A stretch of DNA of 64,000 nucleotides, from the NCBI GenBank assembly GCA_903952205.1, contig CAJBEZ010000046.1, forward strand, positions 1 to 64,000, read 5' to 3'. The stretch comes from an uncultured Desulfomonile sp. Lineage in GTDB: Bacteria > Desulfobacterota > Desulfomonilia > Desulfomonilales > Desulfomonilaceae. Shown piece after piece: positions 8,743 to 17,707 of the stretch; the stretch's first letter is position 1; each line of letters starts with the position of its first letter. The notes under the pieces are model-generated. The model saw only the letters and a list, made by a program, of their open reading frames with translations. It was not told where the DNA came from and did not search any database. The translations under genes and the position numbers were made by a program.

Positions 8743-10853
8743 AGTATGTTGAGTTTCTCGTTTATGAGACGTAGCATTGCGATGTTTTCAGCGTGTCCGG
8801 TCTGCCTCGCAATGATCTTTCCCACTATAGGCCGTCCCAGAAGGTAAAAGTCACCTAAAATGTCGAGAATTTTGTGCCTTACAAATTCATCCTCGAAACG
8901 CAATGGCGGATTGACGACCTTGTCCTCGTCCACCAGGACTACGTTGGACAGCTTTCCTCCACCAGCCAGCCCCATCTCATCCATCATTCTCATATCTTTG
9001 ACAAAACCAAAAGTTCTAGCCGGCGCTATCTCAGACTTGAAATGGGCAATTTCAGACAACCTGAACGACATGCTCATCTTGCCGATGGGTTGAGGATAAT
9101 CCATCTGGTATTCGATTTCGAGCACTTCTGATGGCTCGATCCTCATAAACTTGAGGCTTCCTTCCGGTAACGGAATTTCCAAAGGTTGATCTATGACAAT
9201 TGTCTCGACAATCTCATCCTGAGTTATGATTTCAGCGCTTTCAACCAGGTTACAGAATTCCAGCGCGGAACCATCCATAATTGGGACTTCACCTGATATC
9301 TTAACCAGAAGATTCGTCAGGCCATATACGTGGAAAACGGCCATCAGATGTTCTATGGTTCTTGCGAGCGCTCCGTTTCCTCGAAGACTGGTGCAAAAGT
9401 CAGTGGATTCAACGTGACTCAACAAAGCTGGAACTGTCCCGCCGGATGTTATATGTCCGAAGTTTATCCCTGAAGAAGGCGGGAGTGGAGTAATAGTAAG
9501 CCCAGTCTTTTGGCCGGAATGAAGTCCCAGTCCGTAAATTACCACCTTACCGCGAAGGGTCCGCTGGTGAATAGTCTTATTTCCAGAGTTGATATCCGAC
9601 CATGTCTTCCCATGTTGAGGTTGATTCAAGCGCGCAGAACTAGACACTGAAGATCTTTGTCCTCTGTCCGTTAAAGGAGACTGAATTTCGTTTTCTTTTC
9701 CAGGATGGCCTTCAAGAGTGGGCAGCAATAGTTCGTTTATAGTTAAGGTCTGGCCTGAGGCGTTCATCACTGAATGCTCAACCAATATTTTCAGTTCTTT
9801 TATGTTGCCCGGCCAAGAGTATTGATTCAATTTCAAAAGAGCGTCGTCTTCTATCCCCACTATCTCCTTGTCAAATTCTCGAGACGCTTCCGCCAGAAAA
9901 TGTCTGACCAGCAAAGGTATGTCTTCCGGACGTTCCCTTAGAGGTGGAGTTCTGATAATCCTGCGTCCAAGCATGCTGACAATATTGCTGGGAAACCCCT
10001 TGGCTACCATCTCATCCGGAGATTTCTTCGAAGTCGACACAAACCGAATTGATCTCCGAGTCGCTGAATTTCCATCTTGCGTGCCCGTAATTTCTCTGAG
10101 AATCGAGAGGAGTGTTGATTCAAGTTCTACAGCCAAACGATCTATTCCCACGAACAAAAGAGTTACATTGTTTTCCGGGCCTACTCTGGCCAGTTTTGGC
10201 GAATGATTCTCTCCGAGTTTCCCGATTATCGTATCCCTCATGCTTTCTTGTTTCAGTTCGTCACAAGATATTTTTATCAGTTTCTGCCTGTCTTGTCCGG
10301 ACAAGAAATGGGTCATCCTAGCCAGAAATTCTTTCCCCGCTCCCTTTTCCCCGTAAATCCAGACCGAGCCAGTTTCCTGAGCCGCATTCTCAAGTGATCG
10401 CCGTATATTGGACGCAAGTTGAGACGCTCCGATCAACGGTCCTGGGGCGCATGCTGAAAAGTCTATCGCTTCAGGCCTTACATTTCGCGACGAGATTGCC
10501 TTCTCGACTAGGTGGAGTGTATCTTCAAGATTCAAGGGTTTCTCGAGATAATCTTCAGCCCCAAGCTTTATCGCCTTTACGGCCGTCTCGATTGTCCCAT
10601 GACCACTCATCATTATAACGTGGCACTGAGGGGCGATACGCTTAATCGCCTTTAGGGTTTGCATGCCGTCGATGCCCGGTATCCATATGTCGAGGAAAAC
10701 TATGTCGGGTGAATCACTCTGAACAGCGTGTAAGGCCTCCTGTCCATCGTGAGCTTTCAGCACCTCATGACCCTCATCTCCCAGTATGGCGCCGAGCGAG
10801 GTCAGTATCTCCTCCTGGTCGTCCACTATCAGGACTCGAGCCTTTTCCATCAT
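8739..10853 (-). CDS. lpxC: Receiver / degenerate sigma-54-type AAA+ / LpxC fusion protein
   Basis: One 704-residue frame holds three modules. Residues 5-120 are a response-regulator receiver (acidic DD 11-12, phospho-acceptor D55, S83, K105). Residues about 140-385 resemble an NtrC-type AAA+ domain with Walker A GEKGAGKE (168-175) and the WPGNIKEL helix. However, the GAFTGA loop is missing, the Walker B segment reads TLLFVGID, and no Fis-type DNA-binding helix follows. Residues 427-704 are a full-length LpxC, the Zn deacetylase that commits UDP-acyl-GlcNAc to lipid A. All catalytic positions are present: E501/H502 (TIEHLMA), H660 and D664 (HKILDILGD), and H687 (TGHAEN). The start ATG has GGTGAG 8 bases upstream. 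The deacetylase is very likely active; control by phosphorylation of the receiver is inference. Confidence 0.93.
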   Translation of the reverse strand: MMEKARVLIVDDQEEILTSLGAILGDEGHEVLKAHDGQEALHAVQSDSPDIVFLDIWIPGIDGMQTLKAIKRIAPQCHVIMMSGHGTIETAVKAIKLGAEDYLEKPLNLEDTLHLVEKAISSRNVRPEAIDFSACAPGPLIGASQLASNIRRSLENAAQETGSVWIYGEKGAGKEFLARMTHFLSGQDRQKLIKISCDELKQESMRDTIIGKLGENHSPKLARVGPENNVTLLFVGIDRLAVELESTLLSILREITGTQDGNSATRRSIRFVSTSKKSPDEMVAKGFPSNIVSMLGRRIIRTPPLRERPEDIPLLVRHFLAEASREFDKEIVGIEDDALLKLNQYSWPGNIKELKILVEHSVMNASGQTLTINELLLPTLEGHPGKENEIQSPLTDRGQRSSVSSSARLNQPQHGKTWSDINSGNKTIHQRTLRGKVVIYGLGLHSGQKTGLTITPLPPSSGINFGHITSGGTVPALLSHVESTDFCTSLRGNGALARTIEHLMAVFHVYGLTNLLVKISGEVPIMDGSALEFCNLVESAEIITQDEIVETIVIDQPLEIPLPEGSLKFMRIEPSEVLEIEYQMDYPQPIGKMSMSFRLSEIAHFKSEIAPARTFGFVKDMRMMDEMGLAGGGKLSNVVLVDEDKVVNPPLRFEDEFVRHKILDILGDFYLLGRPIVGKIIARQTGHAENIAMLRLINEKLNIL

Positions 10854-11140
10854 GTCTAGAACTCACCGTAAGTCATTCGCTGATCCGAGAAACTCTTGTT
10901 TAGGATGGTTATGACTATATCCGCTTGATGCAATATTATCAACCCGCATTCATTCTTGGCGCGTATCAGTTGGCGACTAATCAAGGTTAAACTCTATTTA
11001 ATGTTGGAATCGTATGACTTTGGCCGGCAGGGATTATCTAGTCGGTTATGATCGAGATCTCAGTGAATCATCTTCGAACTTCATCTTTCGGTAATGCGCC
11101 TGATACAAACTCTTTGGTCAGGAGGGGGGGGGCTGATGAG

Positions 11141-11434
11141 TTAGTCTTTAATAACCCTTCCAGTCAATTCCTCTCGTAATGAACGAATTTTCATGTCGGT
11201 CTTGGAGGATGATTCAAACCCCTGACGATCCTTTGTGGACAGAGAGGCACTCAAGGGAATGTCCGCGCTCTGACTCTTTTGAGGGGCAATACCTGAACAG
11301 AACGGAGAATCGTCAAGTATATGAGAAACTTGTTGGTTGGCTATTATAGAACACGTCTGGTCTGATGCGAAGGTCAAGGTAGATAGGTTAAACAAAACAA
11401 ATAAGACAAGGCCTATAACAATGTAGGACTTCAT
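11141..11434 (-). CDS. Small exported protein, unknown
   Basis: Not recognised. This 97-residue protein has a clear signal peptide (MKSYIVIGLVLFVLFNLSTLTFA, cleavage likely after TFA). The short mature part is Ser/Lys/Asp-rich with two cysteines (QTCS, PFCSG) that could form a disulfide. GAGGAG lies 8 bases before the ATG. It follows the chemosensory operon in the same direction, separated by about 140 bases with two hairpins, so it may be transcribed on its own. A run of nine G (C on its own strand) lies just past the stop. Confidence 0.55.
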   Translation of the reverse strand: MKSYIVIGLVLFVLFNLSTLTFASDQTCSIIANQQVSHILDDSPFCSGIAPQKSQSADIPLSASLSTKDRQGFESSSKTDMKIRSLREELTGRVIKD

Positions 11435-11463
11435 ACCCTTTACTCCTCAAGTTTACAAAACAC

Positions 11464-11478
11464 AGCGCCGACAGGCGC
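11464..11478 (-). terminator. Weak hairpin downstream of the chemosensory operon
   Basis: GGCGC/GCGCC with a 4-nt loop (5 bp) is followed on the minus strand by TGTGTTTTG. It could end the operon transcript. A separate AT-only perfect stem lies upstream at 11513-11538. Confidence 0.3.
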
Positions 11479-11512
11479 CTAATTCAATCTAGTTGGTTCA
11501 TAACACATTTTT

Positions 11513-11538
11513 CATAATAATTAAAGAAAATTATTATG
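11513..11538. repeat. AT-rich perfect inverted repeat (10-bp arms)
   Basis: CATAATAATT and AATTATTATG are separated by AAAGAA. It lies between the hybrid kinase gene and the small exported protein gene. There is no T-run on the minus strand, so it is more likely an operator or mRNA stem than a terminator. Confidence 0.45.
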
Positions 11539-11573
11539 GATTTAGTAAGGGGATGATATGGTAGACTGGTTTT

Positions 11574-14138
11574 TTATTGCTGGGAACTATTGGCGTGGCG
11601 TTCTTCTCTGATTCGGGCCAGAGCATCTGTCAACTCCTTGTTATTGATGGGCTTGGAAATGTAGTCGTCCATGCCCGCTTCGAGGCATCTTTCTCTGTCT
11701 CCTTTCATGGCGTGAGCTGTTAGAGCCACTATTGGCGTGCGACTTCCCGATTCCTTTTCTGCCGCGCGTATGAGCTGGGTCGCTTCGAAACCATCCATGA
11801 CGGGCATTTGAACGTCCATCAGTATCACGTCAAAATTGCCGGCCCGGAATTTGTCCAACGCCTCCTGTCCATTCGCAGCGATAACTACCTTGTGCCCGAG
11901 GTTGGTAAGCATGTACGTCGCCAATTTCTGATTAATCAAATTGTCTTCTGCGACGAGGATTTCCATTTTACCTGAAGTCGCCTTCGAATGCTCTGATTCG
12001 TGATTACTGCACGGTTTTGAATCATCGGCCGAATGTGGGTCCAAAGACTTGAGCAGTCCGTCAGTCAACTCATCAGGCCCTATTGGTTTGGAAATGAATC
12101 CGACAACGTTAAGTTTCTGAAAATTTCCCCCCTCAGAACTAAAGTCTTTGGGAACCAGGAATAGGATCTTGGAAAGAGGCGCAACATTCCAGTTCTTTAT
12201 CTCTCGAGCCAACTCAGTTCCTGTTTCTTCACGGAGCGACATGTCGATGAGAATAAAGTCAAAGGTTTCTCCATTTTGTTTTGCGGTAGAGAGAATTGAC
12301 ATGGCCCCTGTGCCGTCATTCGCAAGCTGGACGATCATTCCGGTTTTGGTGAGCGTCTGTTCCAAGAGCCTTCTATTCGTGGCGTTGTATTCGATGACCA
12401 AGGCTGAAAGACCTTTTAGCGGATTTGGATTAAGTGGTCGAGAAGACGAAGTTGTTGTTTCAGGCTCGAATCCCATAGTTACTGTAAAATAAAACACGCT
12501 TCCTTTATCGATTTGACTTTGGACCCAAATTTTTCCACCCATCATCTGACAAAGCTGCGAAGAAACCGCAAGTCCCAGTCCCGTACCACCAAATCTCCTT
12601 GTTGAAGAACTGTCCACCTGTTCGAATGCCTGGAATATGGTAGCCAACTTCTCTTCAGGGATTCCGACTCCTGTGTCCCGGACTTCAAAATATAGCTTAA
12701 GTTTGGAATCCAGCAATTGTTCCGCCTTGACTGATACCAAAACTTCTCCCTGTTCTGTGAACTTTATAGCGTTACCGAGAAGGTTTATTAAGACCTGTTT
12801 CAGACGTCCGGAATCTCCCACAATTCGATCTGGGGTGTCATCCTCTACTTCGTAAATCAATTCCAAACCCTTGGCCTGGGCCTGAACAGTCATGTTGGAG
12901 ACAACCGTGGAAACGGAATCTCTAAGATTAAATGGAGCTGCGAATAGGGACATCTTGCCGGCTTCAATCTTTGAAAAATCCAATATGTCGTTTATGATCC
13001 GGATTAAATCCTGAGAAGAGACCTTGATTGACTCTATATATTCCCTTTGCTGGTCACTCAAGGTGGTTTCCAGCGCAAGTCCCGCCATTCCCACGATGCC
13101 ATTCAATGGAGTCCTAATTTCATGGCTCATGTTGGCCAGGAATTGTCCCTTCGCCCTGTTGGCCTGTTCCGTTTGTTCCTTTGCCTTAACAAAATCGCTA
13201 ACATCAAGAACACTTAGAATAACGCCTTTATAAGTGTCATCTTCAAATATAGGCTGCACCTGCATGGAAAGGGCATGGTCCCGCAATTCCCGATCTATTG
13301 AAACACGCTCTTGTGACAACCCTCTTTTGAATTGAGATATTATGTCTCTTACGTGATCTAAATGACGCCCGCTTTTATGGACATTCCATATAGTTTTGCC
13401 CAAAACTTCCGATCGCTTTGTTCCGAATAGTTCAGCAAATCTGCTATTGATTTCTGTGATAACGTCGTTTTCATCCGCAAAGACAATCCCTGCGTCCAGG
13501 CATTCGATCAATGTGCGGAGTTTATTGGCCTCGGCTGAAACCATTTCATTGGCTCGAGTCAGTTCGCCGTTGCTTTGAACCAATTCATGATAATTCTGAA
13601 CTGCTGTTTCATAGGACGACAACAACAGGTCTACAATCTGTATACGGTCAGCCGCCAGGAAATGCTTTCTCCCTGCGAAAAAGATTTCGATTCCCATGCC
13701 GGCGCTAGATTTAGATCTTATTTCCCTGTTTACAATTATGTACTGAATTCTGGAAACCAGGAGTTTCTCCTGATAAGGTTTTGTAATAAAGTTGTCCGCT
13801 CCAACTTCCAGGCCTCTTATTATGTCTTCCGGGTCGGAGAGAGAGGTTAGAAGAATAACTGGAATGTCCTTAAGGTTTTCATCGTCCTTGATACGTTTGC
13901 AGAGTTCATATCCATCCATTTCGGGCATAATTACATCACTAATTATTATCGTAGGACGATTCCCCTTAAGGTATTGAAGCGCTGCCTTGCCATTATGAGA
14001 AACCGCTACTTCAAACCCTCTTGTTTCCAGAATGTGTTGCAGGCGAATAGCCTGTGTGGGGCTATCCTCAACAACAAGGATTTTCATGTTGCTGTTTTCG
14101 CCGAGGTTCAAAAATTCCTGAGAGTGTCCAGGCTTCAT
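11574..14138 (-). CDS. Hybrid histidine kinase (REC-PAS-HisKA-HATPase-REC-REC)
   Basis: This 854-residue cytosolic sensor kinase has the following order. Receiver 1 is at about 18-140 (SDVIMPEMDG, KPY). A PAS domain covers about 205-320 (CLDAGIVFADENDVITEI). HisKA carries the phospho-histidine in MSHEIRTPLNGIVG. HATPase follows (NLLGNAIKFTEQG, DTGVGIP, GGTGLGLAVS). Receiver 2 is at about 580-700 (phospho-Asp in ILIDMSL present, but the usual Thr is Val). Receiver 3 at about 728-845 is intact (AEDNLINQK, MDVQMPVMDG, ALTAH, KPI). There is no transmembrane segment and no Hpt. Its ATG overlaps the cheB stop (ATGA) and uses an AGGAG inside cheB, so translation is coupled. It sits where Wsp-type systems have their output regulator, so receiver 1 may be the target of the operon's CheA. 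Confidence 0.92.
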   Translation of the reverse strand: MKPGHSQEFLNLGENSNMKILVVEDSPTQAIRLQHILETRGFEVAVSHNGKAALQYLKGNRPTIIISDVIMPEMDGYELCKRIKDDENLKDIPVILLTSLSDPEDIIRGLEVGADNFITKPYQEKLLVSRIQYIIVNREIRSKSSAGMGIEIFFAGRKHFLAADRIQIVDLLLSSYETAVQNYHELVQSNGELTRANEMVSAEANKLRTLIECLDAGIVFADENDVITEINSRFAELFGTKRSEVLGKTIWNVHKSGRHLDHVRDIISQFKRGLSQERVSIDRELRDHALSMQVQPIFEDDTYKGVILSVLDVSDFVKAKEQTEQANRAKGQFLANMSHEIRTPLNGIVGMAGLALETTLSDQQREYIESIKVSSQDLIRIINDILDFSKIEAGKMSLFAAPFNLRDSVSTVVSNMTVQAQAKGLELIYEVEDDTPDRIVGDSGRLKQVLINLLGNAIKFTEQGEVLVSVKAEQLLDSKLKLYFEVRDTGVGIPEEKLATIFQAFEQVDSSSTRRFGGTGLGLAVSSQLCQMMGGKIWVQSQIDKGSVFYFTVTMGFEPETTTSSSRPLNPNPLKGLSALVIEYNATNRRLLEQTLTKTGMIVQLANDGTGAMSILSTAKQNGETFDFILIDMSLREETGTELAREIKNWNVAPLSKILFLVPKDFSSEGGNFQKLNVVGFISKPIGPDELTDGLLKSLDPHSADDSKPCSNHESEHSKATSGKMEILVAEDNLINQKLATYMLTNLGHKVVIAANGQEALDKFRAGNFDVILMDVQMPVMDGFEATQLIRAAEKESGSRTPIVALTAHAMKGDRERCLEAGMDDYISKPINNKELTDALARIREERHANSSQQ

Positions 14139-15190
14139 TTGTTCGCTCCTGCGCCTATTAGTCTCATGAGCAAACCTACAATTCTGTCCGGAGCGGCAAT
14201 GTGGGTGGCTCCACCAATTTTAATGGCCTCTCCAGGCATACCGTGTATGACTGATGTTTCCTTATCTTGAGCTATGGTAATTGCGCCTTTGTCTTTGAGC
14301 GTCCGGAGTTCGTTGGCTCCGTCTTTGCCCATACCAGTAAGCAGAATCCCTACAGCTTTTTTCCCGAAAATCTCGGCGATAGACCTGAAAAGATAAGAAA
14401 CTGAGGGCTTCAAACCATTCTCAGGTGGATCATCGGTTAGGATTATATGACTGGAAAGATCAACTTTCATCTGAAAGCCGTCTGGAGCCACGTAAACAGT
14501 TCCGGCCTCCAAAATCTCTCTATTCTTTGCAACCCTGACTTTCAGGGCTGTTGATCGGTCAAGCCATTCTACAAGACCCGCTGTAAAATTTCTAGCAATG
14601 TGCTGAACAATTGCGATAGGGGCTGAGAAATTTTCAGGCAATGTCTCAAGCAATTCCTTGATAACTGGAGGCCCGCCGGTGGAAGCGCCTATCGCTACAA
14701 TCTCATACCGTGGTGCGGACAATCTACTTTCTGTCCTGTCGGCTGAGACTTCGGTAACCGCAACCTTTCGTTTTGGCCATCGACGCACCACCTTTACCTG
14801 TGACATTAGTCTCACAGTGTCAACGATATTTTTCGAGTTATTTCTATAATTTTCTTCAGTTGAATATCGCGGTTTTTCGACAGCAGCGACTGCTCCCGCC
14901 TCCATCGCCTGCCAGGCCTTGTTGAGATCGCTAGGGTCCCAGCTAGCCGTCACAATTACTATGGGAACCGGATTTTTCTGCATGATTTGACGAGTGGCGT
15001 CGAAGCCATTGAGGCGCGGCATGTTAATGTCCATGGTTATGACATCGGGTTTGTTTCGCTCCACAAATTCAACCGCTTCCTGGCCATCCTTTGCTTCCCC
15101 GATGACAACCATTTCGTTCTCTAAAGTCAGTATGTGCTTGAGAAGGTCCCTCACGACAGGGGAATCATCCACTACAAGGACTTTGATCAT
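14135..15190 (-). CDS. cheB: Chemoreceptor glutamate methylesterase
   Basis: CheB removes methyl groups from the chemoreceptor when its receiver is phosphorylated by CheA. The receiver (VLVVDDSP, MDINMPRLNG) occupies about residues 1-120. The esterase covers about 160-350 with the triad Ser in GASTGGP, His in IVQHIA and Asp in GMGKDGANEL. I placed the start at ATG 15190, giving MIKVLVVDDSPVV; a TTG 20 codons earlier would overlap cheA and gives a non-homologous N-terminus. The gap to cheA is 16 bases, and the stop overlaps the hybrid kinase start by four. It corresponds to WspF in content. Confidence 0.95.
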   Translation of the reverse strand: MIKVLVVDDSPVVRDLLKHILTLENEMVVIGEAKDGQEAVEFVERNKPDVITMDINMPRLNGFDATRQIMQKNPVPIVIVTASWDPSDLNKAWQAMEAGAVAAVEKPRYSTEENYRNNSKNIVDTVRLMSQVKVVRRWPKRKVAVTEVSADRTESRLSAPRYEIVAIGASTGGPPVIKELLETLPENFSAPIAIVQHIARNFTAGLVEWLDRSTALKVRVAKNREILEAGTVYVAPDGFQMKVDLSSHIILTDDPPENGLKPSVSYLFRSIAEIFGKKAVGILLTGMGKDGANELRTLKDKGAITIAQDKETSVIHGMPGEAIKIGGATHIAAPDRIVGLLMRLIGAGANK

Positions 15191-15206
15191 GGTAGTGACC
15201 TTGAAC

Positions 15207-17696
15207 CTACAAGAGACGTTTGACCACGGAAAGGAGATTGTTTTGTTCAAATCCGCTTTTCACTATATACGCGTTTGCTCCTACATCAATACCACGTTCC
15301 CGATCTTCCCGGGATTCAAGAGATGTCACTATTACCACCGGCAGACTCTTGAGATTTTCCTGACTTCGAATTTTTGCAGTCAGCTCAAATCCGTCCATGC
15401 GAGGCATTTCCACGTCTGAAACCACAAGGTCGAAATTCGCGGTTTTGAGTGTAGACCATGCGTCAGCGCCGTCCACTGCTGTTTGAACTTCGTAACCTGC
15501 AGATTCTAGAATATTCTTGAGCAACATTCTAGAAGTGATGGAGTCTTCTACCACTAGAATTGATTTAGTCTTCTCTTCATCTTCCGGTCTTTGGGTATGA
15601 GCAACTAGCCCAACACCAGCAATTCTCATAGCCGAAAGTATCAAGTCTGATACATTTAGGATAAGCGCTACTTGACCTGAGCCGAGAACTGTAGCGGCCG
15701 AAACGTTACGAACCCTTGACAGTTGACGTCCGAGACTTTTTACGAGGACCTCCTGCTCATTAAGTATGGCATTTACACTGAAAGCGATTTTTTGATCTGA
15801 GGCTCCCAATATCAATACGGTAACGAACTCAGATGCTTGACCCAGTTTGGGTTCACTTTTAATTTCCATTACGTCGGCCAATCTCACCAATGGTAACACA
15901 CGACCCTTCATTGTGATTGTGTCCCTGTTTTCAACTGTGCCGATCGAATCTCTTCTAACGCGACTTACTCGAATTACATTTGAAGTGGGGACAATGAACA
16001 GCTCTGTCCCAACTTGCACCAGGGTTCCCCGGAAAGTAGCCAAAGTTACGGGTAGTTGAATATGAAAGACGGTTCCGATCCCCAATCTTGATTCTACCGT
16101 TACCGTTCCGCCAAGCTTTTCTACCTTCTCTCTGACGATAGCCAGACCTAAACCTCGGCCAGACAAGTCGGTAATGATCGGACTCGTTGATATCTCTGAT
16201 TTGAAAATAAGCGCCGCGGTGTCTTCGGGGTTGAGGCCTCTCAATTCCTGTTCGGTTATAAGATTCTTTCTAAGGGCAGCCTGTTTGACTTTCTCGACAT
16301 CAATTCCTGCGCCGTCATCGGCAACCAATATTTCAACTTTTTTCGTGCCGAGCTGGGCAATAGATATGGCTAGGGATCCTTCCTCCGTCTTTCCCCTTCG
16401 AGTTCGATCAGTCGGCCTTTCTAGTCCATGGTCAATTGAGTTCCTTGCTAGATGAATCAAGGGATCTTTCATTTCCTCAAGAATTCTTCGGTCTATTTCT
16501 GTGTCTCCCCCTTCAATGGTGAGCTTGATCTTTTTGCCCTGGTCTCGGGCCAAGTCTCTGACAAGCCTGGGTAAAATCTCTAACAACGTGGATGAAGGCA
16601 ACATCAGTACGCTTTTCATATCATCCAGAAGATCATTCACCATCGAGGCGGCCTGTCGAGAATCGTTCTCTGCCATTGAGTTGATGGTCTTCAGCTTTGA
16701 TTCTAGTCCTTTTATGGTGTCCTCGTTTGCCTCGAGGAAATCAATCATCTTCAACAGGTAAGATCTGGATGTTCCCCAAGCATCCCTGGCTTCAAGGGTT
16801 TCTACAAAATTCCTCAGAATCCTTATTTCAGGATATATTTTTAGCCATTGTTTCTTTTGTGAATCCAGGCTTGACTTGAGGTTCCTTAAGTCAGAAGCCC
16901 TTTGATTCGCTGCCATCTTTATAGCCACCATCTCCTCAACTTGATAAAGGAGTGAATCCAATTTGGATGTCTTAATTCGAATGGTTTCTGATTGGGCTGT
17001 CCTTTTCGTCCCGCTGGGGGGAGCGGGAACGAATGAATGAGGGGTGAAATTAGGTTGAGATTGGGAGGCTAAAGTTCCTTTAATAGAAGCTTGTGGAGTC
17101 AGGACGACAATTTCGGGTTCCTTTCTTTGAGAAACTTCTTTCTCAGCGTCAAAAGTCTTATTTTCAGGATCTGAAATCTCAGTTTTCGATTTGTTGTCTC
17201 TGACCTCAGTTCCATTAATCACGGTGGGATGGTTCGGATTGGTCACAACATCGCTTGAGGGAAAGTCTTTTTTGACGTCCTCAAGTTCATTGTGAGATTC
17301 AGCCGAGTTTTCAATTATTTGGGACAGACGATGGAGTAGTTCGACTATTGGTATAGCCTCTTCAGATGTCACCAGTTTGGACACTCCTTCGATAGAGTCC
17401 ATCAAAACATCCAGGATCCAAGATTCCGCCTGTATTTCATCTTTTTTCAACATAGAGAAAACAGTCTCCATTGCCTGACAGACTCTTTCAACATCTCTCA
17501 TGCCAACTGCTCGGGCGGCCCCTTTTAGGCTATGCGCCTCTCGATATATCGTTTCCAGAATTTGAGCCTTATCCTGCGGACTGGGGTTCTTGTCTAGGTT
17601 AAGGAGACCTGAAGAAATAGTCTGTACGTGCTCATCAGCCTCAATCCTGAAGGTGTTTTTCAATCTCTTGAGGAATTCTTCTTCCCTGTTGTCCAT
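15207..17696 (-). CDS. cheA: Chemotaxis-type histidine kinase with C-terminal receiver
   Basis: This 829-residue CheA/WspE-type kinase phosphorylates the pathway regulators. Hpt is N-terminal with phospho-histidine H55 (REAHSLKGAARAVG). A Ser/Thr/Glu-rich linker spans about 125-235. A dimerisation/P2-like helical part is at about 240-370, followed by HATPase (HLARNSIDHGLERP, DDGAGIDV, GRGLGLAIV). A CheW-like domain follows (about 550-690), and a complete receiver ends the protein (VVEDSITSR, SDVEMPRMDGF, TSLESREDR, KSG). A fused receiver is typical of alternative-function and Myxococcus-type pathways rather than flagellar E. coli CheA. ATG with GAGGA upstream; 11 bases after the mcp stop. Confidence 0.95.
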   Translation of the reverse strand: MDNREEEFLKRLKNTFRIEADEHVQTISSGLLNLDKNPSPQDKAQILETIYREAHSLKGAARAVGMRDVERVCQAMETVFSMLKKDEIQAESWILDVLMDSIEGVSKLVTSEEAIPIVELLHRLSQIIENSAESHNELEDVKKDFPSSDVVTNPNHPTVINGTEVRDNKSKTEISDPENKTFDAEKEVSQRKEPEIVVLTPQASIKGTLASQSQPNFTPHSFVPAPPSGTKRTAQSETIRIKTSKLDSLLYQVEEMVAIKMAANQRASDLRNLKSSLDSQKKQWLKIYPEIRILRNFVETLEARDAWGTSRSYLLKMIDFLEANEDTIKGLESKLKTINSMAENDSRQAASMVNDLLDDMKSVLMLPSSTLLEILPRLVRDLARDQGKKIKLTIEGGDTEIDRRILEEMKDPLIHLARNSIDHGLERPTDRTRRGKTEEGSLAISIAQLGTKKVEILVADDGAGIDVEKVKQAALRKNLITEQELRGLNPEDTAALIFKSEISTSPIITDLSGRGLGLAIVREKVEKLGGTVTVESRLGIGTVFHIQLPVTLATFRGTLVQVGTELFIVPTSNVIRVSRVRRDSIGTVENRDTITMKGRVLPLVRLADVMEIKSEPKLGQASEFVTVLILGASDQKIAFSVNAILNEQEVLVKSLGRQLSRVRNVSAATVLGSGQVALILNVSDLILSAMRIAGVGLVAHTQRPEDEEKTKSILVVEDSITSRMLLKNILESAGYEVQTAVDGADAWSTLKTANFDLVVSDVEMPRMDGFELTAKIRSQENLKSLPVVIVTSLESREDRERGIDVGANAYIVKSGFEQNNLLSVVKRLL

Positions 17697-17707
17697 TTCA
17701 ATCGTCC

